DNA of 64,000 nucleotides from Rheinheimera sp. SA_1 (GTDB lineage Bacteria > Pseudomonadota > Gammaproteobacteria > Enterobacterales > Alteromonadaceae). The stretch lies in NCBI RefSeq assembly GCF_001669775.1, contig NZ_LXWK01000002.1, forward strand, positions 1-64,000, written 5' to 3'. Made by a program: the position numbers and the translations under genes. Shown here one piece after another: positions 21,877 through 30,820 of this stretch (position 1 is its first letter; each line of letters begins with the position of its first letter). Under the pieces are notes generated by a model. The model was not told the origin of the DNA. It saw only the letters and a list, made by a program, of their open reading frames with translations, and did no database searches.

Positions 21877-23358
21877 TTATTGGTAGCCGATGGCGACAGC
21901 GAACAGCACCGCCGAACTTGCCAGCACAAACAGCCATAACTGCAATTTCCAGGCAAATTTTGCCCACAACATCCAGTCGACCCGCACTACACCTAAACAA
22001 CCAATTAACGAGGCCGAAGTCGGGATAATACAATTGGTTAAGCCATCGCCAAGCTGAAAGGCTAGTACTGCAATCTGCCTTGATACGCCAACTAAGTCCG
22101 ACAGCGGCGCCACCAATGGCATGGTCAAAGCCGCCTGGCCCGAGCCTGAAGTCACGAAAAAATTAAAAACTGACTGAAAAATCAGCATAAACCAAGCGGA
22201 AAGGTAGGTCGGCACGCCTTCAAAACTATTGCCAGCGGCATTGAGCAGCGTGTTTAGGATTGACGGTTGGGTTGGATCGTCACCACCGAGCAGCAACACT
22301 ATGCCTTTAGCCATGCCGACAATCAGTGCCGCTGGTAACAGCTCAGCTGCGCCTTGTTTAAAGGCATCGGCTGCACCATTCATGGTCATCCGTTTGCCGA
22401 CAATGGCGACAATGGCGGTCGCGATGCCAAGCGCAAAAAACTGGGTGGCGATTTCCGGAATATAATAACCCCGCGCTACTACACCCCAAATCACCCAGCC
22501 AATACCGGCGACAAACAAGCTCAGGATCACGGCATCAACCAGCTCAAAAGTGCTTTGTTGTTGCGCTTCCTGCTGGCCGCGCAATTTTTGATCGGTGACA
22601 AAGCTGACGGATAACTGCGGATTTGCTTTGATTTTATTGGCATATTTCATGGTAAAAATAATGCCAAATAAGGTAAAAATTGCCCACAAAACCATCCGAT
22701 AACCCGAACCAGACATCAGCGGGACACCGGCAACACCCTGGGCAATAGCAACACTAAAAGGGTTCATCCAGCTGGTAGCAAAACCAATTTGGGTGGCGAC
22801 ATAGGTCACCAGCACCGTACTGATCGCGTCATAACCCAATGCCAGCATCAGCGGCAGCAGCACAATACAAAAAGCAATCGCTTCTTCGCCCATGCCAAAC
22901 ACTGCACCACCCAGTGAAAACAAGGTAAACATCAATGGAATAAATACAAACTGCATATGCTGGGTGCGTTTGATCAACGCCAGAATGCCGTTATTCACCG
23001 CACCGCTGTGCATAATGATGCCGAAGGCACCACCGGTCAGCAGAATAAAAGCAATCACGCCAACAGCGGCGCCCATTTTGTCGCCTGAAACCATGCCCTC
23101 AAAGGCATAATTCAGAAAACCGGTTTCACCCTGTTCGGCAAACAGCTTCACGCCTTGGTCAGCATTTTCACTGTAACTAAAACTCTGCGGGTCAATGCGT
23201 GGTTTTTGCAGTTCTCCTGCCGCATTGGTTTCTGCGGGCAGCAAGTTAAAACTGCCGGCCGGAACAATATAAGATGCCACTGCAGCGAGCAGCATCACGA
23301 AAAACAAAATTACAAAAGCATCAGGCATGGATACCGGGTTTTTATTGGCGGCAGACAT
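21877..23358 (-). CDS. yfcC: YfcC/DcuC-type membrane carrier
   Basis: 493-residue transporter of the C4-dicarboxylate anaerobic carrier (DcuC/YfcC) family with about 12 hydrophobic segments. Family features are the N-terminal MPDAFVILFFVMLLAAVASYIVP-like span, GGAFGII, the FGMGEEAIAF block, TSWMNPFSVAIAQG and, near the end, SGSGQAALTMPLVAPLSD and GLTNCIIPTS. YfcC relatives are proposed arginine/amino-acid carriers. It is co-transcribed with iadA and divergent from the cyanophycinase gene, which suggests uptake of beta-Asp-Arg or arginine released outside the cell; that substrate is inferred from context only. Confidence 0.88.
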   Translation of the reverse strand: MSAANKNPVSMPDAFVILFFVMLLAAVASYIVPAGSFNLLPAETNAAGELQKPRIDPQSFSYSENADQGVKLFAEQGETGFLNYAFEGMVSGDKMGAAVGVIAFILLTGGAFGIIMHSGAVNNGILALIKRTQHMQFVFIPLMFTLFSLGGAVFGMGEEAIAFCIVLLPLMLALGYDAISTVLVTYVATQIGFATSWMNPFSVAIAQGVAGVPLMSGSGYRMVLWAIFTLFGIIFTMKYANKIKANPQLSVSFVTDQKLRGQQEAQQQSTFELVDAVILSLFVAGIGWVIWGVVARGYYIPEIATQFFALGIATAIVAIVGKRMTMNGAADAFKQGAAELLPAALIVGMAKGIVLLLGGDDPTQPSILNTLLNAAGNSFEGVPTYLSAWFMLIFQSVFNFFVTSGSGQAALTMPLVAPLSDLVGVSRQIAVLAFQLGDGLTNCIIPTSASLIGCLGVVRVDWMLWAKFAWKLQLWLFVLASSAVLFAVAIGYQ

Positions 23359-23414
23359 AGTTACAACCTGTATTAATAAACGAAGTTAGCGGGGAAACCG
23401 AATTCACCGCGGGA

Positions 23415-23454
23415 ATTAAACGCAAATGGCTGAATCCGCGACCGCGCGTTTAAT
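23415..23454. promoter_or_regulatory. Dyad in the yfcC/cyanophycinase control region
   Basis: ATTAAACGC (23415-23423) and GCGTTTAAT (23446-23454) are perfect inverted 9-mers, 31 nt apart start to start, about three helical turns. They lie 60-95 nt upstream of yfcC in the 381-nt divergent intergenic region, a plausible operator or leader structure for the cyanophycin-use genes. Confidence 0.5.
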
Positions 23455-23524
23455 CTGAATTGAATTTGGGGTGGGGTTCTATTGACAGAAACCGCCGGCA
23501 CAACTTGTGGTGCCAAAGCAGTTT

Positions 23525-23574
23525 CTACTCGTTAAACCACTCCGAAAGGTAGAAAGACGAGTAGTGATATGAAT
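23525..23574. promoter_or_regulatory. Second dyad in the divergent control region
   Basis: CTACTCGT (23525-23532) and ACGAGTAG (23567-23574) are inverted 8-mers 42 nt apart, roughly mid-way between yfcC and the cyanophycinase gene. No gene lies in 23359-23739. Confidence 0.4.
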
Positions 23575-23739
23575 CCAGACGGTGAGCTTTTTTTAACATA
23601 CCAGTGCAGTTTCGCAGAATCACTCTATTTTGTTGTACCCGTAGAATTACTTCTAATTGGCAAATAAGTCAATACAAGTTAATCTAGCAAACTCGTTTTC
23701 AGTACGACCTGATGTCAACTACATAACAAGAAAGAGACT

Positions 23740-25572
23740 ATGAAATTAGCCCATTTCCACTTGCCACTGTTGCTTTTGATGTTACCGATTGGGTCCGCCC
23801 TCGCGGCCGAAACGAAAAAATTTCCATCCTATTCAATGGTTTTGATGGGAGGAGGATTGTCAATTTGCTCCTCTACCCAGGAATCCGCTTGTGTTTCGTC
23901 ACCACAATGGCCTGACGAAGCTAAAAAAGCTGAACTGTACCTGATCCAGCCGCATTATATTAAGAACATTAGCAACGCCGAAGATTGGCCGGCTGATCGC
24001 AAACCGCTGTTGATTCAGGTTGCCGCGATGTTGCAACATTTACAGTCAAAGTTGGCGGACACGCCCGTGACGCAACGTGAATTAAGCCGGTTATGGCGTA
24101 GCAGCGAAGTGGAAGTAAATGGCAGCTGGGTATCTGGGCGTGAGCTTTATAGTAGCTTAAGTGGCGCCGAGCTGAACTTTATCTTTGACCAGCTCGAAAT
24201 TGCGGTGAAAAAATCTTCGCTGACGAAAAGCCGGGTCGAGGAACAAGTCTCGGCTCAGTTGAGTAAAGATCAGTTTTCATTAGGTTTGTATCAGCAGTTT
24301 GTTGATTTGGCTCGTGAAGTGAATGCCAACAAGAAACCAGCCAAAAAAGCGCCGCATATTGTGGTCCTGACCGCTTCTGGCCGTGATCCATACGCCGCGG
24401 TCGACTTTTACCAGTCGTTGTTCAAGCAACTGGGGGCGACCGTCAGTTGGCTGCCGATCAATGCCGCGTATCAGGCCGCTTTACGTGACAGCGCCGGTGT
24501 TGAAGCCGGTTGCAATAACTTTCCACAATATTTAACCAAAGAACAAGGTAGTTTTCAGCGCGCCCGGGTATATCCGGATTTAGCGTCTGAGCAAAAAGAT
24601 TTTTGTCTGAAAGGTTCTGCTCACGCCGTCAAACAAATCGGTAAAGCCGATGCGATCTTTATCAATGGTGGAGATCAAAGTCTGACCTACAAAGCGTTAA
24701 AGCAACCCGATGGCACTGACACACCGGAACTTGCACAAATTCGTTCGATGCTTGAACGCGGCAAGCTGATTTTAGCCGGCACCAGTGCCGGAACAGCGGT
24801 GTTATCCGGCGGCAGTTATTTGGGTCAGCAAACGGTGATGATTAGTAACGGTCAAAGCGCCCAGGCACTTTATCAAGGTGCTCTGGCGCAACCTGCTCCG
24901 GCTGACGGCTGTGAGAATGATCAGAGCTGTGGTGAAGGCGTTGATGAAAAAAGTCTTACTTATCAAGCAAGTGGTTTGAGTTTATTCCCATGGGGCGTGC
25001 TGGACACGCATTTTTCAGAACGAGGCCGTCAGGGGCGGTTGTTGACTTTAGTGGCACAAACTCAGGCTAGCTTTGGTTTTGGTGTAGACGAAGCAACCGG
25101 GTTGTTGGTTGGTTTTGACGACAAAAACCCAGCATTAGTGCGTTTTCATGTCAAAGGAAACAACGGTGTTTATCTGGCAGAGCGTAGTGCTAACAGTCAG
25201 TTTAAGCCATCAAAACTGACAGAAATGACCAGTCATTATTTTACCAATGGCGATAGTTTCAGCTTGCAACAAGGTCAGCTGATTGCCAATTTCGCCGACT
25301 GGAAATATGCACCAAATACCAGCAACCGGCCTTTACTGAACTCTGGCAATGTATTTAGCTCAGACAATTACCGGCAGCTGGCGCAACTGTTATGCGGCAC
25401 GCAAAGCCGTGATGCAACGGGGCAGTTTGATGTTGCCGGCAGGGAGTATAAGCTGAAGTTACATCGCCCGGCACAAGCGGCCAGCAGAACGGGGCAATAC
25501 GCTGTCGGTAATGTACATAAATCTTATTGTTCTTATCGTAATGTGTTGGTATCGGTTGAACCAGCGCTGTAA
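23740..25572 (+). CDS. Secreted cyanophycinase-like serine peptidase (S51) with inserted domain
   Basis: 610 residues, signal peptide about 1-22 (cleavage near SALAA). The peptidase S51/cyanophycinase hallmarks are present: INGGDQ (Gln-313), the nucleophile GTSAGTAV (Ser-349), DTHFSERGRQGRL (His-424) and FGVDEATGLLV. Cyanophycinases cut multi-L-arginyl-poly-L-aspartate into beta-Asp-Arg dipeptides. The first strand (VLMGGG, residues 34-39) is split from the next (APHIVVLTASGRD, about 207) by an insertion of some 165 residues, and there is a C-terminal extension with a Cys pair, so it is much longer than intracellular CphB (about 270). Export means it attacks polymer outside the cytoplasm. Divergent from yfcC-iadA. 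No cyanophycin synthetase is in the window. Confidence 0.88.
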   Translation: MKLAHFHLPLLLLMLPIGSALAAETKKFPSYSMVLMGGGLSICSSTQESACVSSPQWPDEAKKAELYLIQPHYIKNISNAEDWPADRKPLLIQVAAMLQHLQSKLADTPVTQRELSRLWRSSEVEVNGSWVSGRELYSSLSGAELNFIFDQLEIAVKKSSLTKSRVEEQVSAQLSKDQFSLGLYQQFVDLAREVNANKKPAKKAPHIVVLTASGRDPYAAVDFYQSLFKQLGATVSWLPINAAYQAALRDSAGVEAGCNNFPQYLTKEQGSFQRARVYPDLASEQKDFCLKGSAHAVKQIGKADAIFINGGDQSLTYKALKQPDGTDTPELAQIRSMLERGKLILAGTSAGTAVLSGGSYLGQQTVMISNGQSAQALYQGALAQPAPADGCENDQSCGEGVDEKSLTYQASGLSLFPWGVLDTHFSERGRQGRLLTLVAQTQASFGFGVDEATGLLVGFDDKNPALVRFHVKGNNGVYLAERSANSQFKPSKLTEMTSHYFTNGDSFSLQQGQLIANFADWKYAPNTSNRPLLNSGNVFSSDNYRQLAQLLCGTQSRDATGQFDVAGREYKLKLHRPAQAASRTGQYAVGNVHKSYCSYRNVLVSVEPAL

Positions 25573-25604
25573 CTGCTAGTGGAGCTGACAAGAGGGCCGC
25601 AGCT

Positions 25605-27902
25605 GTGAGCCAATATCCGGTTCATCCTTTGGTACGTCGTTTAGCTGCCGTTCTCAAGCTGTGGGGCTGGTTGCAACTTGCCAGCCTGATGATTTTGTTT
25701 TTGATGCTCAGTAGCGGTTTACTGGCGTTAGCTGTCAGTTTAATCCTGTATAACCAGGTTCACTGGCACATGGTCGCCATCGCGCTGATGGTTGCCGCAG
25801 TTGCCGCGCCGGTGTTTGTCGCTATTTTACTGTATCTGGTCCGGCACCTTGATGCGGCCTTGTTTTATCTAAAAGATTCCGCTCGCCAGGAAACCTTACT
25901 CAACGAAAACCTGCAGGAAAATATCCGGCAACTGAACTTTGAAATAGAAGAGCGTAAAAAAGCTTTTCAGGCCAAACGTCGGGCAATTGACGAACTTCGC
26001 AAAGAAATCTCAGAACGTAAAAAGACCCAAATCGAACTTGAAGAACAAAGTTTGCTGATGAAGTCTATCGTCGATAGCTCACCCGATTTATTCTATTACC
26101 GTGATGAAACCGGCCGCTTTGCCAGCTGTAATAAAATGTTTGAGCAGTTAATAGGTAAAACTTCGGCTGAACTGATTGGTCATTATCCGTCGGAAATCTA
26201 CTCGCCGGATATAGCGCCGGCCGCAATTCTCACTGATCATGAAGTGTCAGTAAATCAGGCCGAACTGACCTTAGATATCGAGTACACCACGCCTCAGGGT
26301 CAGGTGATGTGGTTTGAAATGCGCAAAGTGCCGTTTTTTGACCGGCAAAGCCGTTACATCGGTTTACTTGGCTTTGGGCGTGATATCACCTCACGTAAAT
26401 TGGCCGAACAAGCGCTGGAACGCGCTTATCAGGACAAAGGCAAATTTATCGCGACCTTAAGCCACGAGTTACGCACGCCGTTAAACGGCATTGTCGGCTT
26501 AACCCGGCGTTTGTTGCAAACCGGCCTGACTGACGAGCAGCGTAGTTGGTCCAATACTATCTTCAGTAGCGCCGAAACCCTGGGTAACATTTTTAATGAC
26601 ATTATCGATCTGGATAAAATCGACCGGCAAGATTTAGATATTGCCTGCCAAAGTGTTGATCTGGCGCAGTTTATCGGTGATATCGCCAATTTCGCCGAGC
26701 TGATTTGCCAGCAAAAAGGGCTGCAATTTAAGCTGCAACAAATTGGTGATTTTCAGGTATTTGCAAGGCTGGATCCCACAAGGGTGCGCCAGGTGCTGTG
26801 GAACTTACTCAATAATGCCGTGAAGTTCACCGCTAAAGGCACGGTCAGTCTGTACTGCGAGTTTGTCGCCGATGCTGAGCCTTGTCACTTAATTTTTATG
26901 GTCAGCGACACCGGTATTGGCATTGCGCCACAAGAGCAAACCCGAATTTTCGATATGTACTACAAGTCCAGTGATGGCCGCCGTCTAAGTATTGTTGGCT
27001 CTGGCATTGGATTGTCCGTATCCAAAGCGCTGACTGAAGCGATGGGCGGGCAGATCAGCTTACAAAGCCAGCTCAATCAGGGCAGTAGTTTTAGTGTGCA
27101 TTTACCAACAGAGTTGATGGCGGAGCCAGCGCAAGTGGCTGCCGTTTCTTGTCCAAGTCTGACTATATTGTTGGTCGAAGATGTGCCACTCAATGCTGAA
27201 ATCGCCAGTAATCTGCTGGAGCAGCGCGGCCATTTAGTGATCCATGCCGAAACCGGTGAAGACGCCCTGGCATTACTGGAAACCGAAGATGACATTGATT
27301 TAGTGCTGCTGGATATGCAATTGCCTGATATGACCGGCGACCAAATTGCCCGTTTTATGAAAGAAGAACCCCATCTGGCGCAAATTCCGATTGTGGTGCT
27401 GAGCGCCAATGTGCGAAAAGCTGAACAACAGCTGGCGGGCATTCAGATTGCCGGATCGCTGGCCAAACCAATAAATACCACCAATCTGGATCAGGTACTA
27501 GCGCAGTTGTTTTCTCCTAGTATGGTGCGCTCTGTGCAAACCGTGGTGACAACTCCGCAGGACACTGTGCTCGATATCAACACCTTGCAGGATTATTTGC
27601 AATCGCTGGGTAAAACCTCAGTCAAACGCAGCATTCAGTTGTTCCAGCAGGTGTTGCCAGGGTACATCAATAAAATGCTGGAAACGGCGACGCAACAGGA
27701 TTTAACGGAATTTCAGGAAGCAGCCCATAAGCTCAAAGGCGCAGCCTCATCAGTCGGATTGTTATGGGTGCAACAGCAGGCAAAACAGTTAGAACAAGAA
27801 GAGCAGCCAAACTGGCAGAGTATTGAACGGCAGCTGATTGAATTTCACTTAACAATAGAGCGGCACCTGGCCGCTCTACATGAATACGTCGAACAATACT
27901 AA
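25605..27902 (+). CDS. arcB: Aerobic respiration control sensor kinase ArcB
   Basis: 765-residue tripartite hybrid kinase. Two N-terminal spans (about 22-48 and 56-80) enclose a very short periplasmic loop. A coiled coil (about 90-145), a PAS domain (about 150-270) and HisKA follow, with His-287 in TLSHELRTPLNG. Next are HATPase_c, a receiver with Asp-570 (LVLLDMQLP) and a C-terminal HPt domain with His-708 (AAHKLKGAAS). In E. coli ArcB senses the quinone redox state and phosphorylates ArcA through the His-Asp-His relay. The start is GTG at 25605 after an AGAGGG ribosome site. It converges on arcA, unlike E. coli, where the two genes are far apart. Confidence 0.96.
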   Translation: MSQYPVHPLVRRLAAVLKLWGWLQLASLMILFLMLSSGLLALAVSLILYNQVHWHMVAIALMVAAVAAPVFVAILLYLVRHLDAALFYLKDSARQETLLNENLQENIRQLNFEIEERKKAFQAKRRAIDELRKEISERKKTQIELEEQSLLMKSIVDSSPDLFYYRDETGRFASCNKMFEQLIGKTSAELIGHYPSEIYSPDIAPAAILTDHEVSVNQAELTLDIEYTTPQGQVMWFEMRKVPFFDRQSRYIGLLGFGRDITSRKLAEQALERAYQDKGKFIATLSHELRTPLNGIVGLTRRLLQTGLTDEQRSWSNTIFSSAETLGNIFNDIIDLDKIDRQDLDIACQSVDLAQFIGDIANFAELICQQKGLQFKLQQIGDFQVFARLDPTRVRQVLWNLLNNAVKFTAKGTVSLYCEFVADAEPCHLIFMVSDTGIGIAPQEQTRIFDMYYKSSDGRRLSIVGSGIGLSVSKALTEAMGGQISLQSQLNQGSSFSVHLPTELMAEPAQVAAVSCPSLTILLVEDVPLNAEIASNLLEQRGHLVIHAETGEDALALLETEDDIDLVLLDMQLPDMTGDQIARFMKEEPHLAQIPIVVLSANVRKAEQQLAGIQIAGSLAKPINTTNLDQVLAQLFSPSMVRSVQTVVTTPQDTVLDINTLQDYLQSLGKTSVKRSIQLFQQVLPGYINKMLETATQQDLTEFQEAAHKLKGAASSVGLLWVQQQAKQLEQEEQPNWQSIERQLIEFHLTIERHLAALHEYVEQY

Positions 27903-27944
27903 TAACCGTCTAAGTGTATGCACACTTCAACTAAAAAGGCAGGC

Positions 27945-28073
27945 TTTTAGCCAAAATCATTGGCGATTCAGGTAGGCGACGAGGGAAAGAGACCCCAGGA
28001 GCATAGTTTACTATGTGACTGGGGCGAAAGACCGAAGGCAACAACCCTGCATCGTCAAGGATGAAGGCTAAAA
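27945..28073. repeat. Structured intergenic repeat element between arcB and arcA
   Basis: The whole 172-nt arcB-arcA gap is one folded unit. Outer arms TTTTAGCC (27945-27952) and GGCTAAAA (28066-28073) enclose a strong interior hairpin at 27993-28024: CCCCAG...CATAGT-TT-ACTATG...CTGGGG. The core, around CAGGAGCATAG and CTATGTGACTGGGGCG, looks to me like a dispersed intergenic element of Shewanella- and Vibrio-type genomes, recalled rather than checked. The element touches the arcA stop codon and probably sets the 3' ends of both convergent transcripts. Confidence 0.7.
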
Positions 28074-28074
28074 C

Positions 28075-28782
28075 TTACTTTTCTAGCTTGCCGACAAAAC
28101 GATAACCCTCACCATGAATGGTGCTGATTAATTCCGGGCTATCCACATCAGATTCAAAATGTTTGCGAATGCGGCGGATGGTGACATCTACGGTCCGGTC
28201 ATTTGGACGTAAATCACGGCCGGTCATATGACGGATTAACTGCTCACGGGTGAAAATTTTGCCCGGAGTATCCAGCATCAGACGCAGCGCACGGTATTCA
28301 CCTTTTGGCAGACGACGTGACACACCTTTTGGCGATGTCAGATTGCGGCTGTTTTCATCCAGAGTCCAACCGTTAAACTTAACAATACTCTTATGCTCTT
28401 CAACCACCGGCTGTGACACAGTACGGCTTAACAGGTTGCGGGCACGGATCGTCAGTTCACGTGGATTAAATGGTTTGGTCAGGTAGTCATCAGCACCAAT
28501 TTCCAGACCCAGAATACGATCGACTTCACTGTCACGACCGGTCAGGAAAATCAGACCGATGTTCTCTTTCTGGCGTAACTCCCGCGCCAGAATTAAGCCG
28601 TTTTTCCCTGGCAGGTTAATGTCCATTACAATCAGATTGACTGCGTTGTCGGTCAGTTTCTGATGCATTTCTTCACCATTAACAGCTTCCAGCACGTCAT
28701 AACCTTCACCCTGAAACAGGCTGACCAGGTTTAAACGTGTTACTTCTTCGTCTTCTACGATCAATATTACAGGCGTCTGCAT
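28075..28782 (-). CDS. arcA: Response regulator ArcA
   Basis: 235-residue OmpR-type response regulator. The receiver has the acidic pocket EDEE (10-13) and the phospho-acceptor Asp-54 in [12 protein letters not shown], then [22 protein letters not shown] and KPFNPREL. The C-terminal winged helix carries [11 protein letters not shown] and IHGEGYRF. Near-full similarity to E. coli ArcA is apparent, including length. It controls respiratory and TCA genes under low oxygen and is phosphorylated by ArcB, encoded next door. The 198-nt upstream region holds two hairpins listed below. Confidence 0.97.
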   Translation of the reverse strand: MQTPVILIVEDEEVTRLNLVSLFQGEGYDVLEAVNGEEMHQKLTDNAVNLIVMDINLPGKNGLILARELRQKENIGLIFLTGRDSEVDRILGLEIGADDYLTKPFNPRELTIRARNLLSRTVSQPVVEEHKSIVKFNGWTLDENSRNLTSPKGVSRRLPKGEYRALRLMLDTPGKIFTREQLIRHMTGRDLRPNDRTVDVTIRRIRKHFESDVDSPELISTIHGEGYRFVGKLEK

Positions 28783-28835
28783 GGGAGATGAACCTTATGT
28801 AAATTGTGTTGGATTTTTATACAGGTCGAAAGGGC

Positions 28836-28861
28836 AAAAATGACAAGTGGTTGTCATTTTT
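28836..28861. repeat. Terminator-like hairpin upstream of arcA
   Basis: Perfect 11-bp arms AAAAATGACAA and TTGTCATTTTT with a GTGG tetraloop, with T-runs leaving the hairpin on both strands. On the minus strand it would end transcripts from the histidine kinase gene before arcA, or lie in the arcA leader 54-79 nt before its start. Confidence 0.6.
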
Positions 28862-28884
28862 TTTGCAATTATAGCTTTCGGGCC

Positions 28885-28914
28885 AATTGTTAACAAGTGA
28901 TTTTGTTAACAATT
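28885..28914. promoter_or_regulatory. GTTAAC-containing dyad upstream of arcA
   Basis: Arms AATTGTTAACAA and TTGTTAACAATT (12 of 12) around a 6-nt centre; GGC and GCC flank them and extend the pairing. Two TTGTTAACAA palindromes lie 18 nt apart start to start. ArcA recognises GTTAA-type direct repeats, so this may be an autoregulatory site; a structural role is equally possible. Confidence 0.45.
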
Positions 28915-28980
28915 AGCCTGGGCTAATTTATGATGAAAGAGTTTTAGCTGAAATCATTTAAATTCAATGATTTATAGCGC

Positions 28981-30618
28981 TTACATGGTTTGCGCTGCTG
29001 ATGCTTTAATAACCACCGGGAAGTCAAACATGATATCTACGCCGTGGCCGAGACTACTTTCTAAAGTGATTTTACCATTCAACGCTTGTGTCACCAGGTT
29101 GTACACCAGGTGCATCCCAAGGCCACTGCCACCTTCACCACGTTTGGTAGTGACGAAGGGGTCGAAGATACGTTTTTTGATATGTTCCGGTACACCGCCG
29201 CCATTGTCGGAGTAGTGGACAAAACAGCGGCTGTGCGCGACGTGGACTTTAATTCTAATCAAACCATGATCGGTTTGATCAAAGGCGTGAATTAAGCTGT
29301 TCATGATCAGATTAATCAGAATTTGGTTAACCGGACCTGGTTTGCTATCGATTTCCAATGTTGGATCACAGACCAGTTCTACCTGATGTTGAGTCTTTTT
29401 CAGGTTTGGTCGCAGCGACAACAGCACTTCATTCATCAGCTGTAGCATGTTGAATTGGCGTCTGTTTTCGTTCGATTGATCAACGGCAACTTGTTTAAAG
29501 CTGCGGATCAAACTGGCGGCACGTTCCAGATTACGGTAAATGATGCCCAGGTTTTCTTTACTTTCGGCCATGAATTTTGCCAGCTGCGAAGAGGTGAGTT
29601 TTTTCTCATCAAAGGCCGTTTGAATATCTGCCAGCTTGTCCTGCATCAAGGTAGATGCGGTCACGCCTAAGCCGATTGGCGTATTTACTTCATGGGCGAC
29701 GCCGGCCACCATCTGACCAAGACTGGCCATTTTTTCAGTTTCGACGATCTGATTCTGGTATTGATGCAGCGTTTCTAAGGTGTTTAGTAAATCCTGATTG
29801 GAGCTTTTCAGAGCCAGCGTCCGCTCGCTGATTTTCTGCTCCAGACCTTGGTTCAGCTGGCGGATTTCCAGTTCGGCCTGTTGCACCTTATTAAACTGCT
29901 GTTCAATCCGATCCAGCATATTATTAATGGCACGGCCGAGCATATGCAGCTCTTCGATGTCTGCCGCCGGTGCCCGTACTGAATAACTTTTCTCTTTGGT
30001 TACTTTTTGCACAACACTTAGCAATGTTTCAATCGGTTTAGTAAACCGACGTTGTAAACGCACGCTGACAAAAAAAGCACCGATTAAAGCAATAATGGCG
30101 ATTAATAAATCATACAAGATCCTGTTTTGCATGTATTTATTCAGTTCATCAAGGCTAGCGCGCAAGTAAATGTAGCCAATTTTTTTACCTTCAAAATCAA
30201 CAGCTTTGGCAATTTCGATCACATCACCATCAAAATGTGGTTCCAGCAGCTCATCGACTTTATCGAACTGTGTTGGGTGAGGGCCAACGTCGCGCCTGTT
30301 ATAACTGGAAAAAAAGCTCAGCTGATTGGTCTCTGCTGTTAATTTATAAATATGAATGTTGTGCAAAATATCGACAGCAGCAAACGATTTTAACCGACCG
30401 TCTTCCATCTCGGCATCGTCGTACAAAATACTGGCTTTGGAGTTAAAAGCGACGATATTGGCGTAAGCATGCAGTTGGTCAACCAGCTTTTTCTTTTGAA
30501 AATTGATGTCTTGCAATGAGGAGATAGTTAACGAGGCGAACAATGTAATGCTGCATATCAGCATCACAACCCAGCTCAGTGCGCCTTTTATTGAGGTCGT
30601 GCGTAATAAGGGTTTCAT
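28981..30618 (-). CDS. Orphan sensor histidine kinase
   Basis: About 545 residues. An N-terminal span (about 12-34), a periplasmic domain of about 120 residues (CHASE8-like in layout), a second span (about 165-185), a HAMP segment and a long coiled coil precede the H-box ASLGQMVAGVAHEVNTPIG. The ATPase domain has NQILINLIMNSLIHA, SDNGGGVPEH and GSGLGMHLVYN. The H-box is the HEVNTPIG type, not HELRTPL. No response-regulator gene is adjacent other than arcA, which already has ArcB. Start uncertain: ATG at 30618 or GTG at 30630, neither with a strong ribosome site. Signal and partner unknown. Confidence 0.85.
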   Translation of the reverse strand: MKPLLRTTSIKGALSWVVMLICSITLFASLTISSLQDINFQKKKLVDQLHAYANIVAFNSKASILYDDAEMEDGRLKSFAAVDILHNIHIYKLTAETNQLSFFSSYNRRDVGPHPTQFDKVDELLEPHFDGDVIEIAKAVDFEGKKIGYIYLRASLDELNKYMQNRILYDLLIAIIALIGAFFVSVRLQRRFTKPIETLLSVVQKVTKEKSYSVRAPAADIEELHMLGRAINNMLDRIEQQFNKVQQAELEIRQLNQGLEQKISERTLALKSSNQDLLNTLETLHQYQNQIVETEKMASLGQMVAGVAHEVNTPIGLGVTASTLMQDKLADIQTAFDEKKLTSSQLAKFMAESKENLGIIYRNLERAASLIRSFKQVAVDQSNENRRQFNMLQLMNEVLLSLRPNLKKTQHQVELVCDPTLEIDSKPGPVNQILINLIMNSLIHAFDQTDHGLIRIKVHVAHSRCFVHYSDNGGGVPEHIKKRIFDPFVTTKRGEGGSGLGMHLVYNLVTQALNGKITLESSLGHGVDIMFDFPVVIKASAAQTM

Positions 30619-30820
30619 GTATCCGGTCACTAAACCTTAATTTACGTCAGATAGTTATAACTTTGATGTTATGCATTTTCAGCAAATTAAGCAAACCAGC
30701 CTGACAAATATGTTGGCGCCGGTTATAGTAAGTGTCGGCTGCTTTGTGCGGTATCGACAGTGGCCCTGAACCGGCAATTTTGTCTGGTTTTGAGAACACT
30801 GTAGCCAACAGGAGCCAACG

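Noticed and set aside
23415-23470. ArgR box upstream of yfcC
   Set aside because: TGAAT and ATTGAAT pieces occur but not the spaced palindrome expected of ArgR; only the plain dyad is reported.
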